Shown: piece by piece, positions 34,675 through 47,800 of the stretch
Position numbering within the stretch: the stretch's first letter is position 1
Layout of the letters: each line of letters opens with the position of its first letter
Origin: Brienomyrus brachyistius
Lineage: Eukaryota > Chordata > Actinopteri > Osteoglossiformes > Mormyridae
Length of the DNA stretch: 64,000 nt
Direction of reading: 5' to 3'
Assembly (NCBI RefSeq): GCF_023856365.1
Contig: NC_064551.1
Span: 21,375,349 to 21,439,348 of the forward strand
The notes under the pieces: model-generated
Databases searched by the model: none
Seen by the model: the letters and a program-made list of their open reading frames with translations, nothing else
Told to the model about the DNA's origin: nothing
Program-made: the position numbers and the translations under genes

Positions 34675-34956
34675 AGTCAGTGGCCAGTTGATTAGTTATA
34701 CACATGCTAATTAATAGATGCAGCCTGCTGTTACAAACTGAATCACGTGGCTAGAACTGAATTCATGTATCATCCAGACAGTGTCACACATTGACAAGTC
34801 AATGCCGCAAGTGGAGAACTAACAGCTTTGCATAACACTAGCAGACAGAAAGGCTTCTGTGAATGGACGTCTCTACCCTTGAAGCAGATGCGGAGGTAAA
34901 TCTGGGTCCTACCACCTACTACCTAGATGTATCTAAAGAATTTGCCACTGAATGTA
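34675..34956 (+). mobile_element. Internally deleted Tc1-like remnant
   Basis: The left end CAGTGGCCAGTTGATTAG and right end TTTGCCACTGAATGTA form the inverted termini of a common fish Tc1-like family (CAGTGGCCAGTTTATTAG...ACTGGCCACTG type). About 280 bp lies between them and no transposase remains. Confidence 0.6.
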
Positions 34957-35199
34957 TTACTGAAGCAACTCAGTTTAATAAAAATCATTCTCAAGGGTAT
35001 AAGAGCAGAACCTCAATTGGGAATGTGTCCCAATGCTTTGATCAAAAGATTATTTCTTAGAACAAACTGTCAACGGAACAATTTCTCATATGTCTATCCT
35101 TTTCAGAATATAGGTACAAAATTATTTTCTCCCTTGTCTGAATACCATTTTGTTTTGGCTTTATAAGCAGAAATCCTGGAAGCCTAGCTCAGAGACTAC

Positions 35200-37404
35200 G
35201 CGTCCTGCCCCGATCGTCCGCCCCTTCCGTGTGCCACGCCCCCCCCATTAACCCCGTGTGGATTGTCAGTGTTTATCAGCTGTTTCTGATTGTTGTCATT
35301 AGTCCTATGTATTTAGTCCGCGTTTCAGTTTATTTCCCCCGTCCAGTCACGGTATTGTCTGTCTGCGGTTTGTCTACCTTGTTCATAATTAAACCCAGCA
35401 TTACCCGATTTCCCGGCTCTGCTCGAGCTTCCCTGGTGTTATGCATGACAGAATGATCGAACGCCACACTAAAACGCCTCCCCTCACCGACGCAGAATTC
35501 CTCCAGCTAATCGACGAAACGATCTACTGGGTAACTCAGCCAGAGGTAAAAGAGAACCCTGCGCCTTGATCCCTCGCTATTCGGACAAGGGAGCTCTTGG
35601 AGCAAATCTCCCCGCCCGATAACTCGCACCTCCTAGCGGAAGTACGAGCCAACCTACGGCAGCTGAGGACTGGAGTGGTTGTGTCCATGGTAAGGCAGGT
35701 GTACTTGAACTGTGGAGGATTCCCTCTTCCGCTGTCCGGTCAACCCGAACTCCCGGTGTCCCCTGCAGTATTGGCTCCGCGAAAAAAGCGAACGAGTCGC
35801 AAACGAGGGGGCGTGTCCGACACCCTTCCGGGATCTCCCGATATCTCTTCGGTCCCCGCCCACCTCATGCACGATGCTCCTCTGCCTGCAGCTTCGCCTA
35901 CGCCTGACGCTGGTCTGCCTGCTGCCGCGTCTGCACCTGATCCAGGCCCCGCTAGTTTCCCCGTGGCCCTTAATGGGGCATACCCCGCAGCGTTTGTGGA
36001 GCCCAGGGTCACTAGCTTCCAGTTATAGCCAGCCAGCTCCTGAGGCGTCTGATCCCACTGCACCTGCTCATGAGACACCCCTCCTCTTGCCTGGTCCAGT
36101 GACCTACCTCCTGGTAGGTTCTCTCCCTTGCCCTGTCCCTGCAGCCCATTCCTTTGTGGGCACGTGTCTCACCGTAAAGGTGCCAGGGCTACGGAGGAGG
36201 AATAGGAGGAAGCTATTCCACAGACTGCGAAAGCTGCTCTACTTGAGGACGGATCAGGCTTACCAGCCGGGGATACTGCACCCACATCTGAGGAGCACCC
36301 CCCTGCTCGGCCCCTGGTGGTTCTAGTTTCTGCCCAGGCCCCTGGGGTTCCTGTGCAGCAGTGCCTGCAGTGGCCCTTGTGGTTCCTGCTCTGCCCCCGG
36401 CAGCTCCAGTTCCTGCTTTGATCCCCTCGGCTCCAGCTCTGCCCCCAGTGGTTCCTGACCCGGCGGCTCCAGCTCTTCCCCAGGTGGGCCCTGTTCCGGC
36501 CTCGCCACCTCCGGCCTCGCCCTCTGAGGTCCCTGCTCTGGCACCTGACGAGTCGGTCCCTGTGGTGCCCGACATGCCTTCTCCTGAGGTTTGCAACCTG
36601 GTGGCTGACGCGCCATCCTTGAGGCCTCATTCCCGGCCGCTGACCCACCACCTTGTGAGGTTCCAGCCGAGGCGCTGCCCCCAGCAGTCCCAGCCCCGGC
36701 TGCCGATTCTGGCTGCCGACGCAAGGTCCACGTCTCAGGGGATGACGTGCCACCCCCAGTGGCTCCAATCCCAGCGAATGACACGGTCCGGGAGGTTCCC
36801 ATCCTGGCGGCCCTTACGCCACCTTCCCTGCATCTTGACCCCTTGGCCTCTGTCCCCCTGGTCCCTGACTACCAGGTTCCAGTCTCCCAGGTTTCTCACC
36901 CGGCTCCCATATTCCCAGCTTCCCTGGTCCCCGTCCCCAAGGAGGTCCCTGATGGCCGGACCACCACTCCACCCTGGATGGCGGAGGAGCTTGAGTGGGA
37001 CCCCTCAGGGACAACCCTGACCACACCCTTGGACCCCTCCAAGGGGTCACCCCAACTAGCGCCACCGTATCATGGTGGATCTCAGCCGGGTTCCCGTCTC
37101 TCGGAAAGGGAGGGGACACCGACGTCGGGCTAGAATCCCTGGCTCGCCTTCGCTCCCTCAGACTCCATCTCTGCCCCTAACCTCACCCGCGGCGCCTTGT
37201 CGGCCAGCTGTGGCCCGATCTCTGCCTCCTCAGTTGCTTGCGTCTGGGCCAGCTGTGGCTGTGCCCCCGCCTTCCATGGCAGTTTCCCCTGTCGGATCAT
37301 GGTATTGTCTGTCTGTGGTTTGACCGCATTGTTTACAATTAAACCCAGCATTACCCAATTTCCTGACTCTGCTCGCGTTTCCCTGGTGTTATGCATAACA
37401 CTAC
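35200..37404 (+). mobile_element. Non-autonomous LTR-retroelement remnant with proline-rich internal region
   Basis: A 120-bp segment ending 35452 (GGTATTGTCTGTCTG...AATTAAACCCAGCATTACCC...GGTGTTATGCATGACA) recurs at 37284-37403 ending GTTATGCATAACA. I read these as the 3' parts of two LTRs ending in CA, the right copy being truncated. Just inside the left LTR an ATG-started frame reads MIERHTKTPPLTDAEFLQLI, with a stop later, followed by frames very rich in Pro, Ala and Val (35750-37130). No reverse transcriptase or integrase is visible. The resemblance to Ty3/gypsy-type gag leaders is a guess. Confidence 0.5.
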
Positions 37405-37880
37405 GGCCCCTAACAGTTCTGGGTCTCTTAGGTACATTATCACAAGTTACCTCCCAGTGGATTTGCTACCCTGCTGTCAGGATTGGTATAAGAAACTGAC
37501 TCCAAAGCTGACTATGAGCTCCAGTAGTGTATTCCCCTGTATTTGCCCTTTGCCACATGACTGTTGGCTTCCAGTGGCAGGGGGCAGTGCAGAAGTTCTA
37601 GAAACCTCTCTAGGTGACCATGATGTGCTAGTGAAGCAGGTACGATTGCTGCTTGTGATGTGTGACAGCATGTTGCAAGGTCCACCAAAGACAAAAAGTT
37701 TGATGTGACAACTCAGGATATGCTTACCCAACAGAATGAGGTCTCTTTGCTCCCATTGTGTTGCTGATTGTTCAGGCCATCATTGGTATGACCTGCCTGG
37801 GTTTGACCCATGCCAGAGTGGAGAGCTCATTCTGTCACAACATGGCCAATCGCGTGGCTAACTTAAGTGCAAGGTCTCTA

Positions 37881-38458
37881 CACTCATTGGTCAGTTTATT
37901 AAGTACTCCTGTTTGCTGACACTGATAGGCTGCTCCACCAAACAGTGGGGCATTTAACAACAACAGGGTGTTGTATACGGCACACAAACAGGATAAAGAG
38001 CTTCAGTTCCTGTACGGCTTACGATGGGTGTGATCTATGCCGTTTTGAATGTGCTGTGACTGTTGTCAGACACCACGGTTTGAGCATCTCCACACACTAC
38101 AGTGTCTAAGGCAGCGTTTCTCAAAGCAGTCCTCAGGGACCCCCCCAGATGTTCCATGTTTTTGCTCCCTCCCAACTCCCATTTGGGGATCCCCGAGGAC
38201 CAGTTTGAGAAACACTGGTGTAGAGTTTACAGAGAATGGTGAGAGACAAACATTTCTATGGCTGAAACCACCGTGTTAATGACAGAGGTAAGAGGAAACT
38301 GGCCAGACTTGTTAACGCTAACAGGAAGGATACAAGTGTAAAAAGAACAGCTCAGTACAACAATGGTGTCCAGGAGGGAGGTACATACCTACCCTTGAGG
38401 GAAAAGTGGGGCCTATCTTGTTCTATCTAGGTGTACCTAATAAGCTAGCCACCGAGGG
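37881..38458 (+). mobile_element. Decayed Tc1-like transposon
   Basis: Left terminus CACTCATTGGTCAGTTTATT and right terminus GTGTACCTAATAAGCTAGCC ACCGAGGG, both flanked by TA. Internal matches to the transposase part of this family are GTTTACAGAGAATGGTGAGA and the GAGGTAAGAGGAAACTGGCC block (38222-38365), but the rest of the coding region is deleted. A hAT MITE is nested at 38112-38217. Confidence 0.65.
38112..38217. mobile_element. hAT-type MITE nested in the Tc1-like remnant
   Basis: 106-bp element with CAGCGTTTCTCAAA at one end and TTTGAGAAACACTG at the other; interior GTCCTCAGGGACCCC / GGGGATCCCCGAGGAC is also inverted. Flanking 8-mers GTCTAAGG and GTGTAGAG match only partly, consistent with age. 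Confidence 0.7.
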
Positions 38459-38460
38459 TA

Positions 38461-39539
38461 CATCTTAAACTTCCCCTTTTGGATGTTCAACTTATAAAAT
38501 GTAACAGGCTTGTTTTCTCCAAGTAAAGATTATTTTTGCGAAGAGACTGGATAGAATAACTAGCACCATATTTAGCTGGTCCACAGGACAGACTTGGGGT
38601 ATGTGAGCTCACGCTCAGTTTCATTTTTTATGTGATTTAAAAATACTTAAATTATAAACTTCTCTCTCACACAATTGAAGTTTGTAAGCCTTAAAAATAA
38701 GCATAGCCTAAATATTAGATACACAAGTTATAAAAGTTGTGCATCTTTTTAGACTTGAAGGAATATTCATAAGTCATGAATGTATTCATGTTAATCTACG
38801 GTTAATGTCTACAGTACAATTTAACATTCGAACATTCCAACCGCAATTTTTAAACAACTACTCTGCTTTTTCACAATGTGGAACTAAATACTATATAAAC
38901 CAGGCCAATGAGTCATTGAAGACAGCAGTATATAGATTACGTATTGGCCACACGTGTAATGTGCTGATTCTCAAGGGGAGGCAGGTGGACCCCGCCACAC
39001 GGAAAGGGCGAGCCCTGCTTCAGGTATCGACCCAAAAGCGCTGGACCAGGCGTGACAACGGAGTAACACTACGTTGTTCCTACCCAAATCGTTGTATTAA
39101 CTTACGAAGCCATAGTGCTGTTTTTGTAGCGAAACTTTATGCTGAAAGGTTCTTACTAAAACATGATTTGGGAGCCGAAATGAAGTAAAAAAATAAAATA
39201 AAATGACCCACTGAATCCCAACGCCCACCCCCACGCGACTGGCCCCTCCCCTTAAACTTTGGCATTACATTCTCACCGCGTTCCTTCAGACACGTGACAC
39301 TAAAACTTGAATCTTAAAAACTTGGACCAATATCTCCACATATTTGTAGCAATCAGAAATTAACCAAACTGGAGTGAAAAAAAAGTTTATTTCTAAATAT
39401 GGTGGACAGCTTTTATGAGGATCGGACTCCCCTAGTGCACCTTAAATGTTTTACAAGCTTCGATATCGTTCTATTTTTTTTTTTTTTTTTTTACCAAAGT
39501 TAGTAGTTCATCCAAGATCCTTCCCACCTCTGAGTTCTG
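38461..39539. other. Intergenic stretch upstream of utrophin
   Basis: Low-complexity AT-rich sequence, a GC-richer patch at 38970-39070, a CACGTGAC motif at about 39291-39298, and a T run at 39474-39492. No coding exon is supported. Confidence 0.35.
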
Positions 39540-40065
39540 GGTGTGTGATGATGGCGTGCGGGGGGGGGGACCGCTCGGCCGCGTGGTCACGTGACGCGGA
39601 CCGCGCCATGTTCCCATCGCTTGATATTGTAACTTCACGGGCGCTCGGGAAAAAGGTAGCGACGGGAATAAAGTTAGGGACCAAGCTGCAAAAGCCTGCG
39701 GCGCTGTGGGGCTCAGAGAAAGTACAGTCACTGAACGCTACCAATTTGCCCCGATTGCTTCTGGAGCACGGGGAACTGCAACATGGATCGTCCTATGGGA
39801 GGATTGGCTTAATTTTTCACTTACAGCACATTTGAGTTTGGAAACTATTGTGGGGAATTGAATTAAGCCAAGGGTCGTATGCAGGCTGGCTGTCTCCATC
39901 CGAGTTTTTAGGAATGCTTCAGTATAAAGTATCTTAAAGCCCGTAGTGTGATTATCGAACGACGTTTTTCGAAAAATACGGGTTTTTTTAAAGTCAATTT
40001 TAAATATTCCATCTACACCCTTAACCTGCACGCCTCCCTGAGGTCTCGGAGCAGCTGCGGAAAAG
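39540..40065 (+). promoter_or_regulatory. utrn: Putative UTRN promoter and non-coding first exon
   Basis: A CpG-rich patch (39560-39720) contains the palindromic E-box GTCACGTGAC (39586-39595), a USF/CLEAR-type motif. Downstream, at 40065, GCTGCGGAAAAG|GTGAGT is a strong splice donor that could end an untranslated first exon and splice to the acceptor at 41675. Mammalian utrophin A also uses a CpG-rich, E-box-containing promoter and an untranslated first exon. The transcription start cannot be set. Confidence 0.45.
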
Positions 40066-41675
40066 GTGAGTGGCGCTTGAGTGATCGTGTACAAATAAAC
40101 CAGTCGAATGAAATAGTTGTTACTGTTTTACTAACGCTAGAAAAGTAAATATACTGAGCTGTTACCTCGCCATTATTTCAGTTTAGGTGGCAGTTGCGCT
40201 GACTACATTTAGAAATGCAGCACGCAAACTTAGTACTTACATCAGCTTTTGGTGTGTTTACGTATGGCCCGTTAAAGAACTGGACACAATGTAACTTTTA
40301 AAAGTGGTTCAGTATTTAAATTATAATTATGACTTGCGGTTTTCGTACTTTTTTTTTTACTGGGGTTGTAATTGTAATGCGCGTTTAAATAGCGACACGA
40401 ACCGGATTAAAATGACACAAGAGTACTGGGCTGGAAAACTCCCGAGGCTGGTGGTTGATTTACAATGCAGTTAAAGGGAGGGTCTTTATTTGTATTCAGT
40501 ACAGAGCATTTTTAAACTCTACATTTAACAAATTACCTCTTGACCTGTTCATAAATGTAGTCATGGTCAAATTTCAGTTCGCATCGTCGCAGGGTTTTGA
40601 AAAATACTGTAATATAGTATTGTTTACTTGTCATGTCCTCTTTGCATGTAAGAAAGGTCTTTTTTAGCTGCAGAGCTGTTTTACGGAACCGAAATGGAGA
40701 TCCTAACCGTTTCGTTTTGGCCGGAAGGCACACCACGTCTACAAAACTTTTATATCTTAAAACAAACTCATAGAATAGTTTCGTGAACAGTTTAAAACAT
40801 GAGGTGTATATTATGACAACGTCACTTGTGCTAAACTTTCACTTATAAATGGACAATGTTCCCTTTTCAGTGCTCGATAGGAGTTCGAAAAATAGATAAT
40901 TTTAATTAGTGAAAACATACAGTGATACCCCTTAAAGCGCTTCAGCTATCAATCTACCTGGTATTTATAAGAGAGGTATGCTAGTTGCACGGTTTATTTT
41001 TGTGACGTTAACTTTTTTTTTCTTTTTTTAACTCTTAACCTATCATAGTGTTCTCAAAGGCATCCTCAAACTGGTGATCAAATGATCGAAACGAGGGGGG
41101 AAAAATGAAATACCCTGAAAGGGAAATTAAAAATGAATCCCAAACAGGGTCGATCCCTGTAAATTTGCTGAAATGAGTGATCGTTAAGATAACGGGAGGC
41201 AAAGTTCTTCTTGGAATCTGACGTCCTTAGGGTTGTGGGACACTCCCGCCAGTCATCCTAGTTGGGATAACTAACCCCAGATTGCCTTAATTTAAAAATG
41301 GCTCTCCTCTGCCCTCCCGTACTCGAGAGCCTCTCTCGTATCCAGCTGCCCCAGCAATATACACCAGCTGCTCCAGTGAGAGCTGCTGTATGGTGGGTAG
41401 GGTGGTAATAATTCTTTGGACCATACAGATTGTTTGTTAGTTTCTGCTCCTTGGATTCTTTTTAAGATCTGTCTGAACTTGAGACCTGTTCTCTACGGCA
41501 AATGGGAATGCTGGACAGTGGATGAGTAGGGGAAAAATGGAATATCATTAAAGCTTAATATGTTTTTGGTAATCTGCTGTTGTGAGTTCCTGTCTATTGT
41601 AACTGAATTGTCAAACAAGTTTTCCGCATTGCAGTATTTGTGTGTTGTGATGTATGCATTTAAATTACTTTGTAG

Positions 41676-41763
41676 GTGTTGCGCAAGAACTGGTGCATGT
41701 AAAGGAGTTGTTTTTAAGAAAGGAACCTTTATTTACACTGGGGATCTTGAGGACCCGGCCAGC
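41676..41763 (+). promoter_or_regulatory. utrn: UTRN 5' leader with a start-stop uORF
   Basis: A leader segment begins after the acceptor TTACTTTGTAG. It contains ATGTAA (41697-41702), a minimal start-stop upstream frame, before the main ATG. An alternative acceptor (CCGCATTGCAG) lies at 41634. Confidence 0.4.
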
Positions 41764-41836
41764 ATGGCGTCCGTTACCGTCAGCTCTGAGGGGGCGGCCA
41801 ACAGTGAGTTCAGCGACATCATCAAATGGAGATCAG
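41764..41836 (+). CDS. utrn: UTRN first coding exon
   Basis: Encodes [20 protein letters not shown] then KWRS and one base (phase 1), followed by GTAAGT. EFSDIIK-RS is the hallmark of the utrophin A-type N-terminus and is absent from dystrophin. Confidence 0.9.
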
Positions 41837-44800
41837 GTAAGTCTGGGTTGGTCTCCTACCAGAGAATGGTCATGCATCATGTCACTGCTGAATGCAGGCA
41901 TTGCATATGCTGTGGACCTGACGATGGAGAACGTGTGAATTATGCTGGTGGCTGTGTTGTGGTTTTGTAGAATTGTGGCCCGTAAATTATTTGATGTTAA
42001 AAGGTTTGTGTTTGCGTTGTGGGCCCCCATCGGCCGGGGGAGGGGCCAGGGTCTGGGCTTAAACAGGCCATTCACTGAGCACGCTCTGAATGGCACCACT
42101 CGGGCTCACAGGAAGGGCTCAGTTTGAAAGATGACATCCAGGGAGCGAGGTACATACCTGGTGGGGGTGTTCTCCTATAGTGACAGGAAGCCTGATGTGA
42201 GGGGCGGAGTTTTGAACACCAATGGTATTGCAGATGTGGTGCAGGTCTGGGAAAATAGTGAAAATGGCGGAAGTGGCTCCTGTGATTGAGGTTGTGTGTG
42301 TTCTGCTGGATAAGCTGCTGTGAGAATGTTGTATGGAACTTTGTTTGCTGGTGGCCTGGATCTGCATGTTTTTGTGTGTGTGTGTGTGTGTGTGTTACTG
42401 CAGATGTCAGCATCTGGCATGTTCACCTTTATGGCTTCAGCTCTCACCCAGGTGGACCAGCTTTGGTAAATCTGATATCCAGAAATGTAAATTTGACTTG
42501 CTTTGTCGTCATCCTGCTAAGCATATGTGACAGACCCAAAGCACTAGATTATTTGTTTTGGATTTCCTATTTTTTCTTAAGGGTGTTTTTTTGCCTCTGC
42601 TTCGCGATGTAAGTGTTGCCCTTGAGGAGACCGAGATGGTGGCGCTGTTCTTGTTGACGATATGTCCTGTCACCGGGGGTCTCTGGTATTCATGCTGACG
42701 TCAAAAAGGAAGTTTGGGGGCAGGCGTCCCTCCTGGAAGGTGTCCTGGACCAGGCTGTGAGGGTTTTCCCTCTGTCGGGTTGGATTCACACACCATATGA
42801 GCAAGCTCTTCTGATTGGTCCGTCTACCAGCCGATGTCTAACTTAAAACAGTCGTCTGCTGGCCTCTGTTTTTCTTGCGCTTGTTCAGTTGCCAGGCAAC
42901 GTTAAAAGTAATGTTTTCTTTGCTTTTTGCCCAGAGGGGACGTCATCGCGTCTGCGTCCAGAACAGCCAATGGAACACCGGGATGAGAGAACTGGGTGCT
43001 GTGCTGGGCCCTGTGACTTTGTTTACCGCCACGATCTGCTCGGGCCAGTTTCCCAAACTTGGGATATTTTGAGCACGGGCCTCTCTGTTCCGCACCGCGA
43101 GCCAGGCTTGGGCTGCGATGCCTCTCTGTGTCGCCTTCACGCGGTATTCCCACAGTATGCAGCAGAGGTTCAGTTAAAAACAACTAACCGGGAAGGTTTG
43201 CGTTGCTAAGCTTCTGGCTATAGGTCGTCGGGGGGGGGTATTTTAGACTGGGAAAGCCGGATGTTTCCACTTTGAAAGTGAAAGGACCCCTTTTTTTGGG
43301 TAGGTTTTGGAATGATGGCTGTGATGATCCTCGTCTGGCAAGATCCACGGTGCAGTAGGACGGCGCTCATATAGTTGACTATTGACAAAGACCATATTGC
43401 CGTTAGTGGACTGTGGTGGGGGGTGGTTGGTCTGCTTCTGCTCATAAATTGATGTCACTGTGCCTCTGACACAATGACTGAGACTGAGAACTCGCATGCT
43501 AGTGAAGAGGACCTCACACCCAAACTTTACACACCCCCCCCCCCGGTGACTGTAGTACTGAGAGTATTATTTTTGCAGTTGAGGAGTGTTTCCTGCACCT
43601 TTGAAGTTTACCCCCCTGGCCACGACCTCTTGCTCTATTGGTAAACGCCTTCTGCTTAGGCCGCCTTGTACCATAAGCATTTGGACACATTTCCTGTTTC
43701 TGACCACTAGCATTTTAATTGTAATTGTATTGATGTTAGCAAAGCTTCGGATGTGCAGTTGCGTTCAGTCGGGGAGGTATAGGCACAGTGTTGGGTTAAC
43801 CCACAGATTGGGTTAAGGTGCCTCTGAGTGGCAGGAAATATCGAACGTGCTTTCGGCCTCCACAAACCAGTGCTGGGCCATCTAGTCCAGGCCCCCCCCC
43901 CCCCCCCTTCTCACCCTTGCCTGCCGTCCGTCTCGCCTAGTTTCGCCGCAGATAAGGCACTCGGCTCGCAAGCGAAATTATCGGTTAATTACCGTTAGCC
44001 GGAGAGCAGAGCCCAGCCCTGCAGCCCCATCGTGGCCCCTGTCTCGGGATGACGGAATGCAGGAATGCTGAAGGGGGCTGCCTACCGAGATAAGGGTCTG
44101 CCCAGTGTTCGGGGGGGGGGCATTGCGAGCTAGCCTGCGGCTATGTAGGAGTACCACGGCATTCCTGCCTCAGATCCCAGCTCATGCCTGCCTTGTTCTG
44201 GTCCCCAGTTGGCCGTTAGCAGGCAGCTAGTGGTGCACTAGGCTTACTTGGAACTGGGAGGATACTTGCTGTGTTTTGCGTATGTCGTATGATGTGAATT
44301 TCCTTGTGGGATCGTTCGCTTAATTGGCTCATCATCTATTCTGTTAAAATGTATTAAAATGTAAGCTGGGAAACTACATTCCTTGCCCATATTCGCTAGT
44401 AAACCACCTTGGAAGACCTGAGGAAACGGAACTGCAGGCCGGACTGGTAACGTGGCCTGTACACCTGTTAGAAACTCCAGTGCAGGACCTTGGATTGTAT
44501 TACATTTATTTATTAAGCAGATTCTTTTGTCCAGTGTACGGTGGAGAAAACGGGGTCGGACAGTCCCCGGAGACACTGGATGTTAAAGGCCATTCTTGGG
44601 GGGGGGGGGGCATGGCATGTGAATGGGGGACCTATCCATCACGTGCACCGTTCTAACCCACAGAGCCGCACATGGTCTGGATTGCGAATCCCAGTATCCT
44701 TGGCAGCAGCAGTCACTGGGGACTATTCCTCATTGGACTTTTTATGTTATGAAAATGTGCTTGACAGTTGTAGCTCGTAGCAGTGAAGGAATTCTCAGTG

Positions 44801-47800
44801 AAAGTAGTATTATCCAATATAGTCTGTTTGCCGGTGGAGCTGTAATCGGGCAATATAATTCAAAGGTCAATTACAATGGAAACATTCACTTGCGTCTTTT
44901 TCATTTTATTTTTCTTAATTGCAATTTCAATAGTTTTTATATAAAAATTAACCATGCAAACGTGTCTTCTACACACTTCTTGTGTGCAGTGGTGGCTTAG
45001 CGCTTAGGGAAGCGTGTTTGTAATTGAAAGATTGCAGGTTTGAATCCCTGACCAGCGAGGTACCACCCCCAAGCACTGGTCCCCGGACGCTGAATTAGCT
45101 GCCCCCTGCTATGTCACAACATCACATATTTTGTTGCTGTGGTGTGTCAATAATGACCACTGTTCACCCAATTCAATTCTATTGTCAGTTACAGATGTGT
45201 CCATTTGTAATGTAAAAAAAATACTATTATATTATCCATAATACTAGTTCTTCCTTAATATTTTCAAACCTATACTTATTTCGTCAATCTCGTCATGTCC
45301 ATCTCGTGTTACACATGCAAAGATTTCCCTACTTGTATTGTTTTTGGAAAATCAGTCATCTCCTACACATCCATGTCACATCCATCCATGATTGATAAAA
45401 TGCTATGCATTTATAACTTCCATCCATCCCTCCGTTTTCCAAACCGCTTATCCTACTGGGTTGCGGGGGGTCCGGAGCCTATCCCAGAAGCAATGGGCAC
45501 GAGGCAGGGAACAACCCAGGGCACACTCACACACCATTCACTCACACAGGCACACCTATGGGCAATTTAGCAACTCCAATTAGCCTCAGCATGTTTTTGG
45601 ACTGTGGGGGGAAACCAGAGTACCCGGAGGAAACCCCACGACGACATGGGGAGAACATGCAAACTCCACAATGTGACCCAGGCGGAGATTCGAACCCGGG
45701 TCCCAGAGGTGTGAGGCAACAGCGCTAACCACTGCACCACCATGCCGTCCCCGCATTTCTGACTTGAATTTTGGGGATTTGTAATTTCAAACCCAAGAAA
45801 CTACATGAAGATGTGGAGGCTGACACTCTGATACTCGGCTCGTTCTCTGAGACGTTTAAATCTCACATTCATAATGCTGGAATTGTTGTTTTTTTTTAAG
45901 CATACAGGAGTTTTGCTGTGTAGATCATAGACTCTGAAACTGGGTAATGTTTTTATTTTAATTAGTTGTACTAAATGTCAACATTTGTTTTAGCTAATAG
46001 CAGGCATTTTATAAAATGCAGCTGGAGAACCCATTTGCTTTTTAATGAGCAGTTTTCGAAAGAGATGCGAAAGATCGGTTTATGGTGTTAGAGTTCAATG
46101 TCAGCCTTGCATTGTTTGTGGAATTGCTGTTCAGGTGGTGATGGCGTGATGTCAGTCTAATGTCCAAGACTGATCTCCTGCTTGCCTGCATTATGTTTCC
46201 ATAACGGCATCATAGGGAAGTGACAGAAAATGTCAGCTGCGGTTATATTGTAAGAACATTATATCATGAGATTGCAGGTCGTCATGAACTGTGTGCCTCT
46301 GCACGTGAAGTTGGTACTTGGTTAATGGCTTCTTGTTTCTGCATGTAGCTCCGGGAGATGGCCCTTGTAATTGTACTCCTGGCATCATTAATGTCCGACA
46401 GAACAATGCGGGCGGTGTAAAATCCGTCTGTCTGAGGGACAATTCTCTGTTGTTGCACCCTAACGCCTTAGTTTACAGCTGACGGCGTCGTATGCATGTT
46501 TTGGGTGGGGAGCCACGCCATTCGGCTTCTGAGGAGTGCCCATTGCAGAGGGCGTAGGACACTAGTTTGGGTGGAGTATGGACTTCATTTTACTCATTGT
46601 TTTTATGCCTCGTCTGACAAGTTTGGCAGGATCCGCGGGAAAAGTGTGAAGGGTTTGGTGGTGTGGCAGTGGGGTTGCTGGGGCAGGGAAATTCTGAATT
46701 GACATATGCCGGTTTTAATTGGGCGTAGAATCTTTGACACATGCTCCCTCCTTCCCCTGATTTAGGAGTTGGGGAGGGGGGCGGCAGGGAGGCAGACACC
46801 TTGTCTACGTTGTCCTGTTTGTCAGTACTTGGCCAGCTGACCCTTAGAGACCCTCGGAGCCCTTCTGTTTTGACACTTTCCTCTTTACCATCCACATGCT
46901 CAGGGGTTTAGATCAGTTTGCTTCAGATTTTCATCGGGCATTTCACGGCCGCATTGTATCATTTGCGACCCCTCCCCCTATTATATTTAACCTTTGATTT
47001 GCAATAGACGAGTGTTTCTGATCCCAGACTTTAGGGACCTCCAGACACTCTGTGTGTTTTTTTTTTTTTCTCCCTCCCTACTGCCTTCCAGACAGTCCAG
47101 GTTTTCCCCGGTAGGGAGCTTCAACGCAGAAATAATCTTGCTCTGTCTGAGGGTCTCCTAAGACCAGAAGTACTGCAATAGGTGAATAATTCCTGTTGGT
47201 ACTCAAGCTACTAAAGTAAATACTAATTTCCTTATTTATGAATGTTATGTAACCAAGTTGGATGGTGATTAGAGGTAAACAATGTGTTGTTTTTGATACC
47301 TCCTTGATGTATTAATCAGCGTTATGCTTGTTTTGTATGTGCTGATCTTGGACCGGGTGAAGATTGTGTTCGTCTCCGCGCAGGCGTGTGTTAACCCTGG
47401 GAGGCTGTTATCCTGTGGACAGATGCAAACTGCAAGGAGGAGCCTGTTTAGGGTCTCCCTGCTTCAAAGCCTGTGCGTGTGTGTGATGGAAGAGGGTGGG
47501 CCGACCGAAGAAGTGAAAGTATGAGGAACTAAGAGGAAATGGAAAATGAACCCCCCACTCTTTTCTCAAAATTAGTTGCCCAGGACAAGTCAATGAACAG
47601 ACAAGCAGCCTCACAGAAAGTGTTGTTTGGGGCGGGGGGGGGGGGGGGGGGGGCATTGTTCCAGATGTTGGTAGCATTTTTCAGCTGGGTTTTGAGGTCT
47701 TGGGGCTGCACTTTCGCAGGCTGGCTTCCAGGCATTTGCCACGCCCCTAATTTTTAGCGAGCGCTGGGTATGTGCGTGGGATCCGACACGGAAACTTCGG

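Noticed and set aside
36169..36802. Long minus-strand reading frames over the proline-rich region
   Set aside because: GC-rich antisense of a repeat-derived region; no start context, splice pattern or recognisable domain.
39446..39835. Plus-strand frame of 129 codons over the CpG patch upstream of utrophin
   Set aside because: It reads through a T-run (FFFFFF) and a G-run and has no family resemblance; better explained as promoter and leader.
44987..45060. tRNA-like sequence with A and B boxes in the utrophin intron
   Set aside because: No intact cloverleaf and it continues into a SINE body, so it is a SINE head rather than a tRNA gene.
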